Positions 32,979 to 43,187 are shown, counted from the stretch's first letter. The stretch: 64,000 nucleotides of DNA from Marinobacterium arenosum (GCF_019795155.1 NZ_JAILYN010000016.1:27489-91488); one strand, 5' to 3'. Numbers and translations are program-made. Notes: generated by a model from the sequence alone, not told the origin.

Positions 32979-35900
32979 TCAGACGAAGACCCCTTCGCTG
33001 AAGTCGGTCAGGGTCGTCCCGGTGATTTCGATCAGGTAATCGTTCTCGCCGAAGCTGTTATCGGCATCCGCATCGATCGCGATCCAGGAAGTGCCTACCA
33101 GGTCACCGGCATCGGCGGTAACGATAGCGGCCGCCTGATCATTGACGACATCCAGGTCGAAACCTGCGCCGGATACGTTCAGCAGGGCGTTGATATCCTC
33201 CACCAGGGTGCTGTCGGATACGGCCCCCGTTACCGATGTGTTGACGATGTCGACCGAGAAGTCGAGTTCGATGCGATCCGCCAGTGCGCCGTCGAAGGTC
33301 GCACCGTCGATCACATAGTCGTCGGACGGCTGGTAGAAGCCATAGCTGTTCTCGCTAACGCCGTTTGCGTCGACGGTGTTTTCGAACTCGCTGATCAGAT
33401 TCCAGTTGGCATCGTACTCTGAGGTGTAGCTGCCATTACCGTCGGTGCCGCTCCAGGTTTCCGTCTCGGTGTAGCCGATCAGGGTGACGCCGTCCTCCGC
33501 AAAGACCTCGGTGATGGTCTCCATCAGGGTGCCGGACTGCTCCACACCGTTTACATCCATATAGGTGTAGCTGCCGCTGATCATATTCATATCGGCATCG
33601 TATTCGGCGGTCAGGGTACCGGTGCCGATCTCCTCGGAGAACTCTTCTACCGAACTGTAACCGATCACATTGCCGGACCCGTCGAGGTTCGCGGTGGTGG
33701 TTTCGGTGCTGGTCGCGGTCATCGGCGCACCGGTCTCGTCGGTGTACTGCTCGGTCTCGTTCTCGACGCGACTGAGCAGGGTCCAGTTGGCATCGAATGT
33801 CTCTTCGACCGAGCCCTCGCCCTCAGCGTCCGACCACTGTGCGGTAGTCAGGTAACCGCTCAGGGCGCCGAACTCGTCGTACTGAGCCGCCATGCTGTGG
33901 CTGTGCGTATGCGTTTGCTGCACGCCGTTATCGTCGATGTAGCTGCCACTGAAGCTGCCGTTTTCACTGATCAGGGTACCGTCAAGGTCCTGCTCGGCGG
34001 TGTAGGAACCGTTGCCATCGGTGCCGGACCAGATATCGCTGATCGTGTAGCCGATGACGGTTACCCCATCTTCCGCATAGTTCGGCGTGGTGCTGAGGTT
34101 ACCTTCACCGGACTGCTCGACACCATACTCGTCGATATAGCTGTAAGTGTAGGGGCCGTCGCTGTTGCCTGGCTCGCTGCCGGCACCCTCGTCACCGCTA
34201 CCAGTCTCGCTGATCAGGTTCCAGTCGGCATCGTATTCGGCAGTGTAGCTGCCACTGCCATCGGTACCCGACCATTGATCGTAGACGGTGTAGCCGATGA
34301 TGGTCACCCCGTCTTCCGCATAGTTCGGTGTGGTGCTGAGGATACCTTCACCGGACTGCTCGACACCGTTCTCGTCGATATAGCTGTAGTTGTAGGGGCC
34401 GTCGTTGTCGCCGGGCACGCCGGCAGTACCTTCGTCACCACTGCCGCTTTCGCTGATCAGGGTCCAGTTGGCATCGTATTCGGCGGTGTAGCTGCCGCTG
34501 CCGTACTCGTCCGACCACTCGTTGGTGGTGGTGTAGCCGGTCAGTTCGCCGTTGCCATCAAAGTTGGCTGTGGTGCTGTAGCTGTGTGTAGCGGTCTGCT
34601 CGACGCCGCTCTCGTCGATGTAGCTGTGGCTATCGCTGCCGCTTTCGCTGACCAGGTTGCCATTGGCGTCGTACTCGGCGCTGTAGCTGCCGCTGCCGTA
34701 GCTGTCGGACCACTCGTCGCTGATGGTGTAGCCGGTGTACAAACCACTTTGGTCGTAGTTGTAGGTGGTGCTGTGGGTATTGCTGCCGGTCTGCTGCTGG
34801 CCGTTTTCATCGGTAAAGCTGTAGCTGCTGCTACCGCTCTCGCTGATGATGTTCCAGTCGGCGTCGTATTCGGTGGCATTGCTGCCGCTGCCGTAGCTGT
34901 CGGACCACTCATTGGTAGTGGTGTAGCCGATCAGTTCGCCACTCTCGTTGTAGTTGTTGCTGGTGCTGTACTCGTTGATGCCGGTCTGCTGCTGACCAAA
35001 CTCGTCCGTGTAGCTGTAGGTGTTGCTGCCGCTGTTGGCGATCTCGTTCCAATTGGCGTCGTACTCGGCGGTCGAGCTGCCGCTGCCGTACTGGTCCGAC
35101 CAGCTGTTTTCGGAGGTGTAGCCGGTGATTGCTCCGGACTCATTGTAATGGGTGGTTTCGCTGTAGCTGTAGCTGGCACCGTTGGATTCGGTGTTGCTGC
35201 CACTCTGGCTTAGCAGATTGCCCGCTGCATCGTAGGTGTAACTGTTCACATACTCGCTGCTGACCTGCTGGCCGTTCCAGTCGGTGTAGCTGTTGCTGCC
35301 GCTGTAGGTCTCGGTGTACTTGACCAGATCGCCATTGCCGTCGACGTAGTACTTGGTTTCACCGCCCCAGTTGTCGGTTTCGGTGTAAACGGTGTACTCG
35401 CCCTCGGTTTCGTTCGGCAACTGGTCGAAGTCGAAGCTGGTGTCGGTGACGGTCCAGCTGTTGTCGTAGGTGGTGGTCTTGCCGCCTTCTGTGATGCTGG
35501 TGGAGACCATGTTCCAGTTGGCATCGTACACGGTGGTTTCCGAGCCGCCATCCCAGGTGTAGGTGGAGGTGTGGCCGGTCAGGTCACCGTTTCCATCATA
35601 GTTGTGGACGGTTTCATAGCTGCTGGTGCCGGTCTGCTCTACGCCGTTCTCGTCGATGTAGGTGTAGCTGTTGCTGCCGCTGCTGCTGAGCTCGTTCCAG
35701 TCGGCATTGTATTCGGCGGTATAGCTGCCGCTGCCGTACTGGTCCGACCAGCTGCTGGTGGTGATGTAACCCGTCAACACATTGAATTCATCGTAGATGG
35801 GGGTGGTGCTGTCGGTGTAGGTGGAGCCGTCTGAGCCGGTGCTGGTGTTGCTGTAGCCCAACTCGTTTCCATCGGCATCGTAGCTGTAACTGTTTACATA

Positions 35901-38024
35901 CTCGTTGGTGACCTGCTGGCCGTTCCAGTCGGTGTATGTATAGCTGCCGCTGTAGGTTTCGGTGTATTTGACCAGCTCGCCGGTCGTACTGTCGGTGTAG
36001 TAGGTGGTCTCACCGCCCCAGTTGTCGGTTTCGGTGTAGACGGTGTACTCACCTTCGACCACGCCCTCCTGTTCGCCGAAGTCGAAGCTGGTGCCGGTCA
36101 CTTCCCAGTTGCTGTCGTAGGTGGTGGTCTTGCCGCCTTCGGTGATGCTGGTGGAGACCATGTTCCAATTGGCGTCGTACTCGGTAGTTTCCGAGCCGCC
36201 ATCCCAGGTGTGGGTGGAGGTATGGCCGGTCAGATCACCGTTCTCGTCATAGTGGTGGGTTTCACTGTGGCTGCTGGTGCCGGTCTGCTCGTCGCCGTTC
36301 TCGTCGATATAGGTGTAGCTGTTGCTGCCGCTGCTGCTCAGCTCGTTCCATTCGTCATCGTATTCGGCGGTGTAGCTGCCGCTGCCGTACTGGTCCGACC
36401 ACTGGTTGGTGGTGGTGTAGCCGATCAGCTGGTCGCTTTCGTCGTAGTTGAGGGTGGTGCTGTAGCTGTAGGAGGAACCGTCGGAGCCGGTGCTGCTGCC
36501 GCTGTTGCCCAGCTCGTTGCCGTCAGCGTCGTAGGTGTAACTGTTCACATACTCGCTGGTAACCTGCTGGCCGTCCCAGTTGGTGTAGCTGTAGCTGCCG
36601 CTGTAGGTCTCGGTGTATTTAACCAGCTCACCGGTAGTGCTGTCGGTGTAATAGGTGGTTTCACCGCCCCAGCTATCGGTTTCGGTGTAGACGGTGTACT
36701 CACCTTCAACCACGCCCGCCTGCTCGCCGAAGTCGAAGCTGGTGTTGGTCACTTCCCAGTTGCTGTTGTAGGTGGTGGTCTTGCCGCCTTCGGTGATGCT
36801 GGTGGAGACCATGTTCCAGTTGGCATCGTACTCGGTGGTTTCGGAGCCGCCGTCCCAGGTATGGGTGCTGGTATGGCCGGTCAGCTCGCCGCTCTCGTCG
36901 TAATGGTGGACATTTTCGAAGCTGCTGGTGCCGGTTTGCTCATCGCCGTTCTCGTCGGTGTAGGTATAACTGTTGCTGCCGCTGCTGCTCAGCTCGTTCC
37001 AGTCGGCGTCGTATTCGCCGGTGTAGCTGCCGCTGCCGTATTGGTCCGACCATTCGTTGCTGGTGGTGTAGCCGGTCAGCTCGCCACTTTCGTTGTAGTT
37101 GTAGGTGGTGCTGTAGCTGTAGCTGGAACCATCCGACTCGCTGTTGCTGCCGCCGTAGCCCAGCAATTTGCCGTTGGCATCGTAGGTGTAGGTGTCAACG
37201 TAATCGCTGGTTACCGCTTCACCTTTCCAGTCGATGTAGCTGTAGGTGCCGCTGTAGGATTCGGTGTACTTGACCAGGTTGCCGTCGGCATCAGTGTAAT
37301 ATTTGGTTTCGCCGCCCCACTGGTCGGTTTCGGTGTAGACGGTGTACTCGCCTTCCACTTCGCCGGACAGATCGCCCAGGTCGGTCGAGGTGCCGATAAC
37401 GTTCCACTCGCTGTCGTAGGTGGTGGTCTTGCTGCCTTCGGTGATGCTGGTGGTCACCATGTTCCAGTTGGCGTCGTACTCGGTGGTTTCTGAGCCGCCA
37501 TCCCAGCTGTAGTTGGTGATATAACCGGTCACCGTGGTGCCGTTGGAATCACTGTAAATCGTGGTCACACCGAAATCATCGGTGTAGCTGTAGGTACCGT
37601 CGCCTTCGTCGACCAGCAGGCTGGGATCGATGGTGCTGGAGGTGAAGTTGTCGTCCGCATCGTAGCTGACTACCTTGCTGCCGTCGGAATAGCTGTAGCC
37701 GACGAACTGGCCGGTGGCGTCGTATTCGTAGGTATAGCTGTAGGAGACCGTATCACCCGCTTCATTGAGGAACTCTTCGGTCCACTGCTCTGTATAGCCG
37801 GTTACGTCGCCGCTGCCATCAACATCGTAGGTGTAGACAACACCATCATCCGTATAGGTGTAACCGATAACGGTAACACCGTCTACATCCAGAATCTCAT
37901 CGGCTACTTTACCGTCATCTGTGTCGGTATTCGCGCTAATGGAAACTACATTCCAGTCAAAGTCATATTGGGTTACGAAGTAACCGTCATCTTCGATATA
38001 ACCGGTTTCGTTTTGAGTTAACAT
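32979..38024 (-). CDS. Giant repetitive acidic protein, probable type I secretion cargo
   Basis: 1681 residues, no signal peptide, extremely rich in Ser, Thr, Tyr, Gly, Asp and Glu and almost free of Cys. It is built of short YD-like units of the type EYDANWNxxSxS, WSDQYGSGSYTAEYDADWN and SYTYIDENGxEQTG. In the middle these are organised into a higher-order repeat of about 217 residues; towards the C-terminus only the roughly 75-residue units remain. The last 110 residues are different and end in DYLIEITGTTLTDFSEGVFV, matching type I C-terminal secretion signals in which an acidic patch precedes a final hydrophobic pair. YD-like units recall RHS proteins, but no RHS core or toxin domain is present. 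A surface fibre or adhesin is the likeliest role. It lies 34 bp after the 1070-residue gene, in the same direction. Confidence 0.85.
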   Translation of the reverse strand: MLTQNETGYIEDDGYFVTQYDFDWNVVSISANTDTDDGKVADEILDVDGVTVIGYTYTDDGVVYTYDVDGSGDVTGYTEQWTEEFLNEAGDTVSYSYTYEYDATGQFVGYSYSDGSKVVSYDADDNFTSSTIDPSLLVDEGDGTYSYTDDFGVTTIYSDSNGTTVTGYITNYSWDGGSETTEYDANWNMVTTSITEGSKTTTYDSEWNVIGTSTDLGDLSGEVEGEYTVYTETDQWGGETKYYTDADGNLVKYTESYSGTYSYIDWKGEAVTSDYVDTYTYDANGKLLGYGGSNSESDGSSYSYSTTYNYNESGELTGYTTSNEWSDQYGSGSYTGEYDADWNELSSSGSNSYTYTDENGDEQTGTSSFENVHHYDESGELTGHTSTHTWDGGSETTEYDANWNMVSTSITEGGKTTTYNSNWEVTNTSFDFGEQAGVVEGEYTVYTETDSWGGETTYYTDSTTGELVKYTETYSGSYSYTNWDGQQVTSEYVNSYTYDADGNELGNSGSSTGSDGSSYSYSTTLNYDESDQLIGYTTTNQWSDQYGSGSYTAEYDDEWNELSSSGSNSYTYIDENGDEQTGTSSHSETHHYDENGDLTGHTSTHTWDGGSETTEYDANWNMVSTSITEGGKTTTYDSNWEVTGTSFDFGEQEGVVEGEYTVYTETDNWGGETTYYTDSTTGELVKYTETYSGSYTYTDWNGQQVTNEYVNSYSYDADGNELGYSNTSTGSDGSTYTDSTTPIYDEFNVLTGYITTSSWSDQYGSGSYTAEYNADWNELSSSGSNSYTYIDENGVEQTGTSSYETVHNYDGNGDLTGHTSTYTWDGGSETTVYDANWNMVSTSITEGGKTTTYDNSWTVTDTSFDFDQLPNETEGEYTVYTETDNWGGETKYYVDGNGDLVKYTETYSGSNSYTDWNGQQVSSEYVNSYTYDAAGNLLSQSGSNTESNGASYSYSETTHYNESGAITGYTSENSWSDQYGSGSSTAEYDANWNEIANSGSNTYSYTDEFGQQQTGINEYSTSNNYNESGELIGYTTTNEWSDSYGSGSNATEYDADWNIISESGSSSYSFTDENGQQQTGSNTHSTTYNYDQSGLYTGYTISDEWSDSYGSGSYSAEYDANGNLVSESGSDSHSYIDESGVEQTATHSYSTTANFDGNGELTGYTTTNEWSDEYGSGSYTAEYDANWTLISESGSGDEGTAGVPGDNDGPYNYSYIDENGVEQSGEGILSTTPNYAEDGVTIIGYTVYDQWSGTDGSGSYTAEYDADWNLISETGSGDEGAGSEPGNSDGPYTYSYIDEYGVEQSGEGNLSTTPNYAEDGVTVIGYTISDIWSGTDGNGSYTAEQDLDGTLISENGSFSGSYIDDNGVQQTHTHSHSMAAQYDEFGALSGYLTTAQWSDAEGEGSVEETFDANWTLLSRVENETEQYTDETGAPMTATSTETTTANLDGSGNVIGYSSVEEFSEEIGTGTLTAEYDADMNMISGSYTYMDVNGVEQSGTLMETITEVFAEDGVTLIGYTETETWSGTDGNGSYTSEYDANWNLISEFENTVDANGVSENSYGFYQPSDDYVIDGATFDGALADRIELDFSVDIVNTSVTGAVSDSTLVEDINALLNVSGAGFDLDVVNDQAAAIVTADAGDLVGTSWIAIDADADNSFGENDYLIEITGTTLTDFSEGVFV
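35542..37494 (-). repeat. Long tandem repeat of about 217 codons inside the giant gene
   Basis: The codons for WDGGSETT recur at 35542, 36193, 36844 and 37492, giving spacings of 651, 651 and 648 bp. Between them the order of sub-motifs (GGKTTTYD, GEYTVYTETD, WGGETxYY, WNGQQVT, YGSGSYTAEY) is the same. Confidence 0.9.
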
Positions 38025-38058
38025 TTTAAAATCCTTCCAATCCGAATAAGTTTGTTAG

Positions 38059-41000
38059 TTAAACTAAAAAGTTATCCGCAGTTAAATCGTCGATATTGAA
38101 TCCTGACAGTTTAATCAGCGCTGTTTCAGTGCCGTTATTGGCCAAATCAGTTGAGTGGTAGACAGTGGCGATTCCATTGTTATCGGAGTCGGCAATCACG
38201 ATGAAACCTTCCGTTGCGACAACATCGGTATCAGTTGCGATCGCGCTGGCAGCATCGGCGATCGATACCTCTGTCGAGGTAAATACGAAAACGTTATCGG
38301 CCGAAAAATCGGAGGTCAGGGTCACCGCTGTTGTGATTGAATCGGTGAGACCTGCGATCGCAGAAAAGTCCAGCACATCGCCGCCGCTGACAGCGGCGCC
38401 GCCTTTAAAGCCGATCACGGTGTCGGTGCCATTGCTCGTCGCGGTGATATCGATTTCTGCCGAAGCCGATGAGCCATCGGTGATATCGATGGTGTCGTTG
38501 CCTTCCGAGCCGTTAATGGTGTCCGCGCCGCCGTTGCCGTAAATAATATCGGCGGAACCGGTGCCCAGGATAATATTCGCGCCGCTGTCGCCGGCCGTGA
38601 TCGCACCCAGCCCGGCGAAGTCGATGACGATGCCGGTTTTGCTAGCGCCGGTTACCGCCGAGGCATTACCGCCGGAGAACGCGGCATTACCCAGGGTGAC
38701 GGAAACATTGGACAGGTCGTTACTGTTGGCGTGTGCGGCGGCGTTGCCGGAGAAGCTCAGCGTTGCAGTGGTGTCGCTGGCCCGTACCACCGAGGCGGTC
38801 AGGCCGCTGGGGACGTTGCCGAAGGAAACGCCGGACAGCGCCTGGCCGTTACTGCCGGTAAAGGTATCGCCGGTCAACGTCAGGGTCGCGGTCACAGTGA
38901 TGCTGCCGTCGTTAGCGACACTCTCGGTGAAGTGGTCACGATCGTAGGCAAGCGAGCGCGGGTCGGCGAAATCGATCGCCAGGTTGTTGGTGGTCGCGCC
39001 GGTCACTTCGGATGCATCGCCGCCGACAAAGGCGGAATTGCCCAGCGTGACGGTCAGGTTGGAAATATCATTGGCATCGGCATGGGCGGTGGCATTACCG
39101 GTAAAGCTCAGCGTGGCCGTGGTGGCGCTGGCCTTGACCAGCGAGGCGGTCAGGCCGGTCGGTACGTTGGCGAAGCTAGCCCCGGAGATCGCCTGACCGT
39201 TGGTGCCGGAGAAGGTTTCGTTGGTCAGGGTCAGTGTGGCGGTGGCGGTAATGGAACCGTCGTTGCCAGCCGCTTCGCTGAAGCTGGTTTGGCTGTAGGA
39301 CAACGACTTGGCGACCGGGTCGGCGAAGTCGATGGCGATGCTGTCGTTGGTCGCGCCGGTCACCTCCGATGCATCGGCACCGACAAAGGCCGAGTTGCCC
39401 AGCGTTACCGTAATATTGGAGATGTCGTTGGCGTTGGCATGGGCCGCTGCGTTGCCGGTAAAGCTCAGCGTTGCCGTGGTGGCGCTGGCCTTGACCAGTG
39501 AGGCGGTCAGGCCGGTCGGCACATTGGAGAAGCTGACCCCGGAGATCGCCTGGCCGTTGGTACCGGTGAAGGTCTCGTTTTCCAGCGTCAGCGTGGAGGT
39601 GGCGGCAATCGAGCCATCGTTGGCGTTGGCTTCGGCAAAGGTGGTACGGCTGTAGGACAACGATTTGACCACCGGGTCGGCAAAGTTGATGGCAATGCTG
39701 TCGTTGGTGGCGCCGGTTACCGCCGAGGCGTCCCCGCCGACGAATGCGGTATCACCCAGGGTAACGGTGACGTTGGCGATGTCGTTGGCGTCGGCATGGG
39801 CGGCAGCGTTACCGGAGAAGCTGAGTGTGGCAGTGGTGGAGCTGGCCTTGACCAGCGAGGCGGTCAGGCCGGTCGGCACGTTGGAGAAACTGACGCCGGA
39901 GATCGCCTGACCGTTCGAGCCGGTGAAGGTATCGCCGGTCAGTGTCAGGGTGGAGGTGGCGGTGATCGAGCCGTCGTTGGCGTTGGCTTCGGCAAAGGTG
40001 GTCAGGTCGTAGTTCAGCTCCTTGCTGTCGGCATCGGCAAAATTAACAGACAGGTTGCTGGTGGTGGCACCACTGACTGCAGAGGCGTCGCCGCCGGTGA
40101 ATGCGGTATCGCCCAGGGTGACTGTCAGATTGTTGATGCTGTTGGCATCGGCGTGCGCGGTAGCATTGCCGGTCAGTGCCACAGTCGCCGTGGTGCTGCC
40201 GGTCTTGGTGACGGTCGCGGTCAACCCGGTCGGCACGTTGCTGACCACGGCGCCGGCCAGCGCCTGGCCGTTGGTGCCGGTGAAGGTTTCCCCGCCGGAC
40301 AGGGTGATGGTGGCAACGGTCGAGATCGAGCCGTTGTTGGCGGAGGCTTCGACAAAGGTATCCGGGCTGTAGGAGATGCCGATCGACGGGGCACTGGAAC
40401 CACCGCCGCCGCCGCCAATGGTACCGGTCTCTTCCTCGGTTTCCTCTTCGGTCTCTTCACTAGGCGGCAGGGCGGCGACGGCTTCCTGCAATGAAGTGAG
40501 GTCGCCCTGGGATACCGCCGTTTTCAGGTTACTGATCTCGTCCGGGCTTTGCATCCCGCCGAGCAGGTCGCCAAACGAGGTTGCGCTGAAGATCTCCAGC
40601 ACCGAATTGTCGGTTACCGAGGTTTCCACCACCTCGGTGGCGAATTCGATGATGTCGAACAGGGTGGCACCGGCCGGTGCACTGTCCATCAGGTCGGCCA
40701 GCTCGCCGGACGCCGGCAGCAATGCCTGGACCGACTCCGGGCGCTCTGACGCCATATTGGTCAGCGTACCGGTCTGGGCGATCTGGCCGGTAAAGCTGGT
40801 TGAGTCGGTGGAGGTGTCCACCTGTGACAGCATCGCGCGACTGACCGAGGCCGCGACATCGCCGCTGTAGGTCAGGTTGTTGGTGGTAACGTAGCTCGTG
40901 AATTCATTGGCGATCTCGGCTTTCGCATCCACCAGGGCCTTGTCTTCGCCCTGAACGGCACCGTTCAACACGTCCAGCATCAGCGTTGCCGCGCTCAGCT

Positions 41001-41271
41001 CGCCAGTTGCCAGCTTATCGCTATAAAAGCTCATGCCTTCATCGTCAGGGGTGCGACCGAGCAGCTGGTCGTAGATCGAGTTGATCAGATTGGCAGGCTC
41101 TGGGTTGGTACCGTAAAGCGACTGAGATTCGGCGGAATTGGCAAAGGCTTCGATGATGCTGTCCAGGCCTTCGTCGCCCAGCCTGTCGCCCCAGTAGCTC
41201 AGGCCGGCCGGGTCGGCGGGGCGACCATAATAGGCGATGTAGATCTGTTGAATCAGTGCGGTTGTTTCCAT
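38059..41271 (-). CDS. DUF4214/RTX repeat protein, probable type I secretion cargo
   Basis: 1070 residues without a signal peptide. Residues 1-125 are a DUF4214 module (LIQQIYIAYYGRPADPAGLSYWGDRL ... LLGRTPDDEGMSFYSDKL). A Glu/Thr then Gly-rich hinge lies at about 270-297. Five beta-rich repeats of 117-119 residues follow (TFAEANANDGS, LTGxTFTGxNGQAISG, VPTGLTASLVKAS, GNAAAHADAND). Next come an RTX block (GTGSADIIYGNGGADTINGSEGNDTI) and a C-terminal tail ending GFNIDDLTADNFLV, a type I signal type. It is probably a Ca-binding surface adhesin or S-layer component. Upstream member of a two-gene cargo operon with the 1681-residue gene. Confidence 0.9.
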   Translation of the reverse strand: METTALIQQIYIAYYGRPADPAGLSYWGDRLGDEGLDSIIEAFANSAESQSLYGTNPEPANLINSIYDQLLGRTPDDEGMSFYSDKLATGELSAATLMLDVLNGAVQGEDKALVDAKAEIANEFTSYVTTNNLTYSGDVAASVSRAMLSQVDTSTDSTSFTGQIAQTGTLTNMASERPESVQALLPASGELADLMDSAPAGATLFDIIEFATEVVETSVTDNSVLEIFSATSFGDLLGGMQSPDEISNLKTAVSQGDLTSLQEAVAALPPSEETEEETEEETGTIGGGGGGSSAPSIGISYSPDTFVEASANNGSISTVATITLSGGETFTGTNGQALAGAVVSNVPTGLTATVTKTGSTTATVALTGNATAHADANSINNLTVTLGDTAFTGGDASAVSGATTSNLSVNFADADSKELNYDLTTFAEANANDGSITATSTLTLTGDTFTGSNGQAISGVSFSNVPTGLTASLVKASSTTATLSFSGNAAAHADANDIANVTVTLGDTAFVGGDASAVTGATNDSIAINFADPVVKSLSYSRTTFAEANANDGSIAATSTLTLENETFTGTNGQAISGVSFSNVPTGLTASLVKASATTATLSFTGNAAAHANANDISNITVTLGNSAFVGADASEVTGATNDSIAIDFADPVAKSLSYSQTSFSEAAGNDGSITATATLTLTNETFSGTNGQAISGASFANVPTGLTASLVKASATTATLSFTGNATAHADANDISNLTVTLGNSAFVGGDASEVTGATTNNLAIDFADPRSLAYDRDHFTESVANDGSITVTATLTLTGDTFTGSNGQALSGVSFGNVPSGLTASVVRASDTTATLSFSGNAAAHANSNDLSNVSVTLGNAAFSGGNASAVTGASKTGIVIDFAGLGAITAGDSGANIILGTGSADIIYGNGGADTINGSEGNDTIDITDGSSASAEIDITATSNGTDTVIGFKGGAAVSGGDVLDFSAIAGLTDSITTAVTLTSDFSADNVFVFTSTEVSIADAASAIATDTDVVATEGFIVIADSDNNGIATVYHSTDLANNGTETALIKLSGFNIDDLTADNFLV
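38620..40380 (-). repeat. Five 351-357 bp tandem repeats in the 1070-residue gene
   Basis: The codons for VPTGLTA (or VPSGLTA) recur at 38803, 39154, 39511, 39868 and 40225, spacings 351, 357, 357 and 357 bp. The inner copies are nearly identical in DNA, suggesting recent duplication or gene conversion. Confidence 0.9.
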
Positions 41272-42208
41272 AAGTCTCTGTTCCCGGTTTGTACCCGTTG
41301 CGAAGGTGACTGCACTAACAGCCGGCGACCTTAGCTGCCTGTCGCGATCTCTTCGCTTCTATTTATGTCAAATCTTTATTTAATGAGCGTTTCAGAAGTC
41401 TTTTGGTTTGGTTTTTAAGCCTGAGTCTGGGCGGTAATTTAAAAGTTGACCCAATATCCACAGTTGCTGGTGGTTCGGTTGCTTTCTGCGCCATCTGCTT
41501 ATTTCGGCATCAATGACCTAAGCCGCAGAAACCATCGCCACCGGGTATCAATATTCGTTTAAGTAAGCTGTCTTAAAAACGAACAGGAAAGCCCAGGCCA
41601 GCGGGACGGACGCTAGCCTATAGAGGGGTACTGAAACGCAAGTAAAAAGAGGGGGAGAAGCGCTCAATGAGCGCCCGATTGGGCAACATGTGGCATAGGT
41701 AGCTAGCGAAAAGATCAGGTGTCGTTCGATAGCTGTGCCCCGATCCAATGATGGCCAAGGGATGATAGTGGGGCTGTATAGTCATTCTTGCACCGTCCAA
41801 TGTTAGCCATTGATAAGCCTACCTCTCCCGCCCTGAACGACGGCAGGTACCTATAAAGTAAGCCTACGTGCGACAGCAGTAATAACTACCACCGCAAGAT
41901 GCCTGTTACCTGGCAGCTGCATGCCGGGCTTCATAATCTGAGTACACTATAGCCAAGCCGATAGGTAATTTTGAAGAATAAACTTTGACTTTCTGCGACG
42001 TATCGTCAGATTCCAAACGGCTGTTTAAATTTCTTGCCGGTTTTTGGTTATTCGGGATATATCAGAAAGTGTTGTCGCATAATCGTAGAGCATTGGAACC
42101 AGGCGCTATTGTGTTCGCGGAACAGTGCTTGCAGTGCGTTTTTGCCCTGTCTCGGATGCGCGTCCCTTGGACTAGACTTCACCAATAACGACGGGCAAGG
42201 GGGCCGTG
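41272..42208. other. Gene-free divergent region between two DUF4214 genes
   Basis: About 940 bp, more AT-rich than the surrounding housekeeping DNA. Two short open frames (41548-41748 minus, 41985-42188 plus) have no ribosome site, family resemblance or normal codon pattern. A small hairpin GCGCTC-AAT-GAGCGC is at 41660-41674. It should contain the divergent promoters for the cargo operon (leftward) and the gene at 42209. Confidence 0.5.
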
Positions 42209-43129
42209 ATGGCAACGATTACGCTGGGGGATAGCGGTATCGATCAGCGACAGGAAACGCTGCTGGTGGGTGAGGTGGTTACCTTCAATTCATCGTTGAT
42301 CGAGATTCAATCAGCTGATGGATCAGTGTTTCGGGTAACCGGAACATTTGATGCTGGTGGTAACGGTACGATCACCGGATATGCATTCTATATGGCTGGC
42401 GGGGCGGTTCAGTTCGAGGTGAGCGGGCTGAACCTGAGTACGGTGGATTACTACACCTACGCGAATCAGGGCGATATTTCCGGCCTGTTCGGCTTTGCCT
42501 TTGGTGGCGCCGACTATCTCAATGGCGGTAGTGGCAATGATGTACTGATCGATACCCAGGGCAGTGACCAGGTATTCGGCAATGCCGGTACCGATACCCT
42601 GGTGCTGGACAGCAGCTTTGCAGAAAGCCTGATCGATCTGCTGGAGGACGGCACTGTCAGCGTTTCCCACAGTGGTGAAACCGACCTGCTGGAAGGGATC
42701 GAACGGCTACTGTTTTCCGATCAGATGGCGCTGGCTTTCGATATCGAAGGCATTGCCGGACAGGCTTACCGGATCTACCAGGCCGCCTTTGACCGCGCCC
42801 CTGACCAGACAGGGTTGGGATACTGGATCAGCCAGATGGACGGCGGCATGCTGATCGAGGAGGTGGCTGCCCGCTTTATCGACTCCGATGAATTTCGCAG
42901 CCTCTACGGCGATAACGTCGATAGCGAGGCATTCCTGACCGCCGTTTACAACAACGTCCTGCACCGCGACCCCGACCAGGGCGGATTGGAGTGGTGGTTG
43001 AACGAGATGACGCAGGGTAACCATGACTACGTCTCGGTGCTGGCTGGCTTCTCCGAATCGGCGGAGAACCAATTGCAGGTTAGCGGGCAGATTGCCGATG
43101 GGATTGAGTTCAGCTTTTGGGGAACTTGA
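42209..43129 (+). CDS. DUF4214 protein with an RTX-like block
   Basis: 306 residues from ATG 42209 (GGGCAAGGGGG upstream). The N-terminal half is beta-rich and contains an RTX-like run DYLNGGSGNDVLIDTQGSDQVFGNAGTDTLVL at about 108-140. The C-terminal half is DUF4214 (AYRIYQAAFDRAPDQTGLGYWISQMDGG ... NNVLHRDPDQGGLEWWLNEM). There is no signal peptide. The domain order is reversed relative to the large cargo proteins, with DUF4214 last. It is possibly secreted by the same type I system; the exact role is unknown. Confidence 0.82.
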   Translation: MATITLGDSGIDQRQETLLVGEVVTFNSSLIEIQSADGSVFRVTGTFDAGGNGTITGYAFYMAGGAVQFEVSGLNLSTVDYYTYANQGDISGLFGFAFGGADYLNGGSGNDVLIDTQGSDQVFGNAGTDTLVLDSSFAESLIDLLEDGTVSVSHSGETDLLEGIERLLFSDQMALAFDIEGIAGQAYRIYQAAFDRAPDQTGLGYWISQMDGGMLIEEVAARFIDSDEFRSLYGDNVDSEAFLTAVYNNVLHRDPDQGGLEWWLNEMTQGNHDYVSVLAGFSESAENQLQVSGQIADGIEFSFWGT

Positions 43130-43149
43130 GCCGTCTGGGCTTTGCGTTG

Positions 43150-43174
43150 CCAGCAGCTCCATTGGAGCTGCTGG
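43150..43174. terminator. Strong hairpin between convergent genes
   Basis: Perfect 11-bp arms CCAGCAGCTCC and GGAGCTGCTGG around ATT, 21 bp after one stop and 14 bp before the other. No T run follows, so it may be a transcript-end stabiliser rather than a classical terminator. Confidence 0.55.
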
Positions 43175-43187
43175 ATGTCCATTGCTC

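Noticed and set aside
33897..37493. Long plus-strand open frames (438 and 427 codons) opposite the giant gene
   Set aside because: They are the antisense of Ser/Thr/Tyr-rich repeat codons and give low-complexity Val/Ala/Gly products without ribosome sites. The minus-strand frame is longer, has a coherent domain plan and its own terminator.
32979..38024. RHS/YD toxin
   Set aside because: Only loosely YD-like units; no RHS core consensus, no variable toxin tip, and the C-terminus looks like a type I signal.
41548..42188. Short genes in the gap between DUF4214 genes
   Set aside because: Frames of 66-67 codons without ribosome sites, biased composition or recognisable families.
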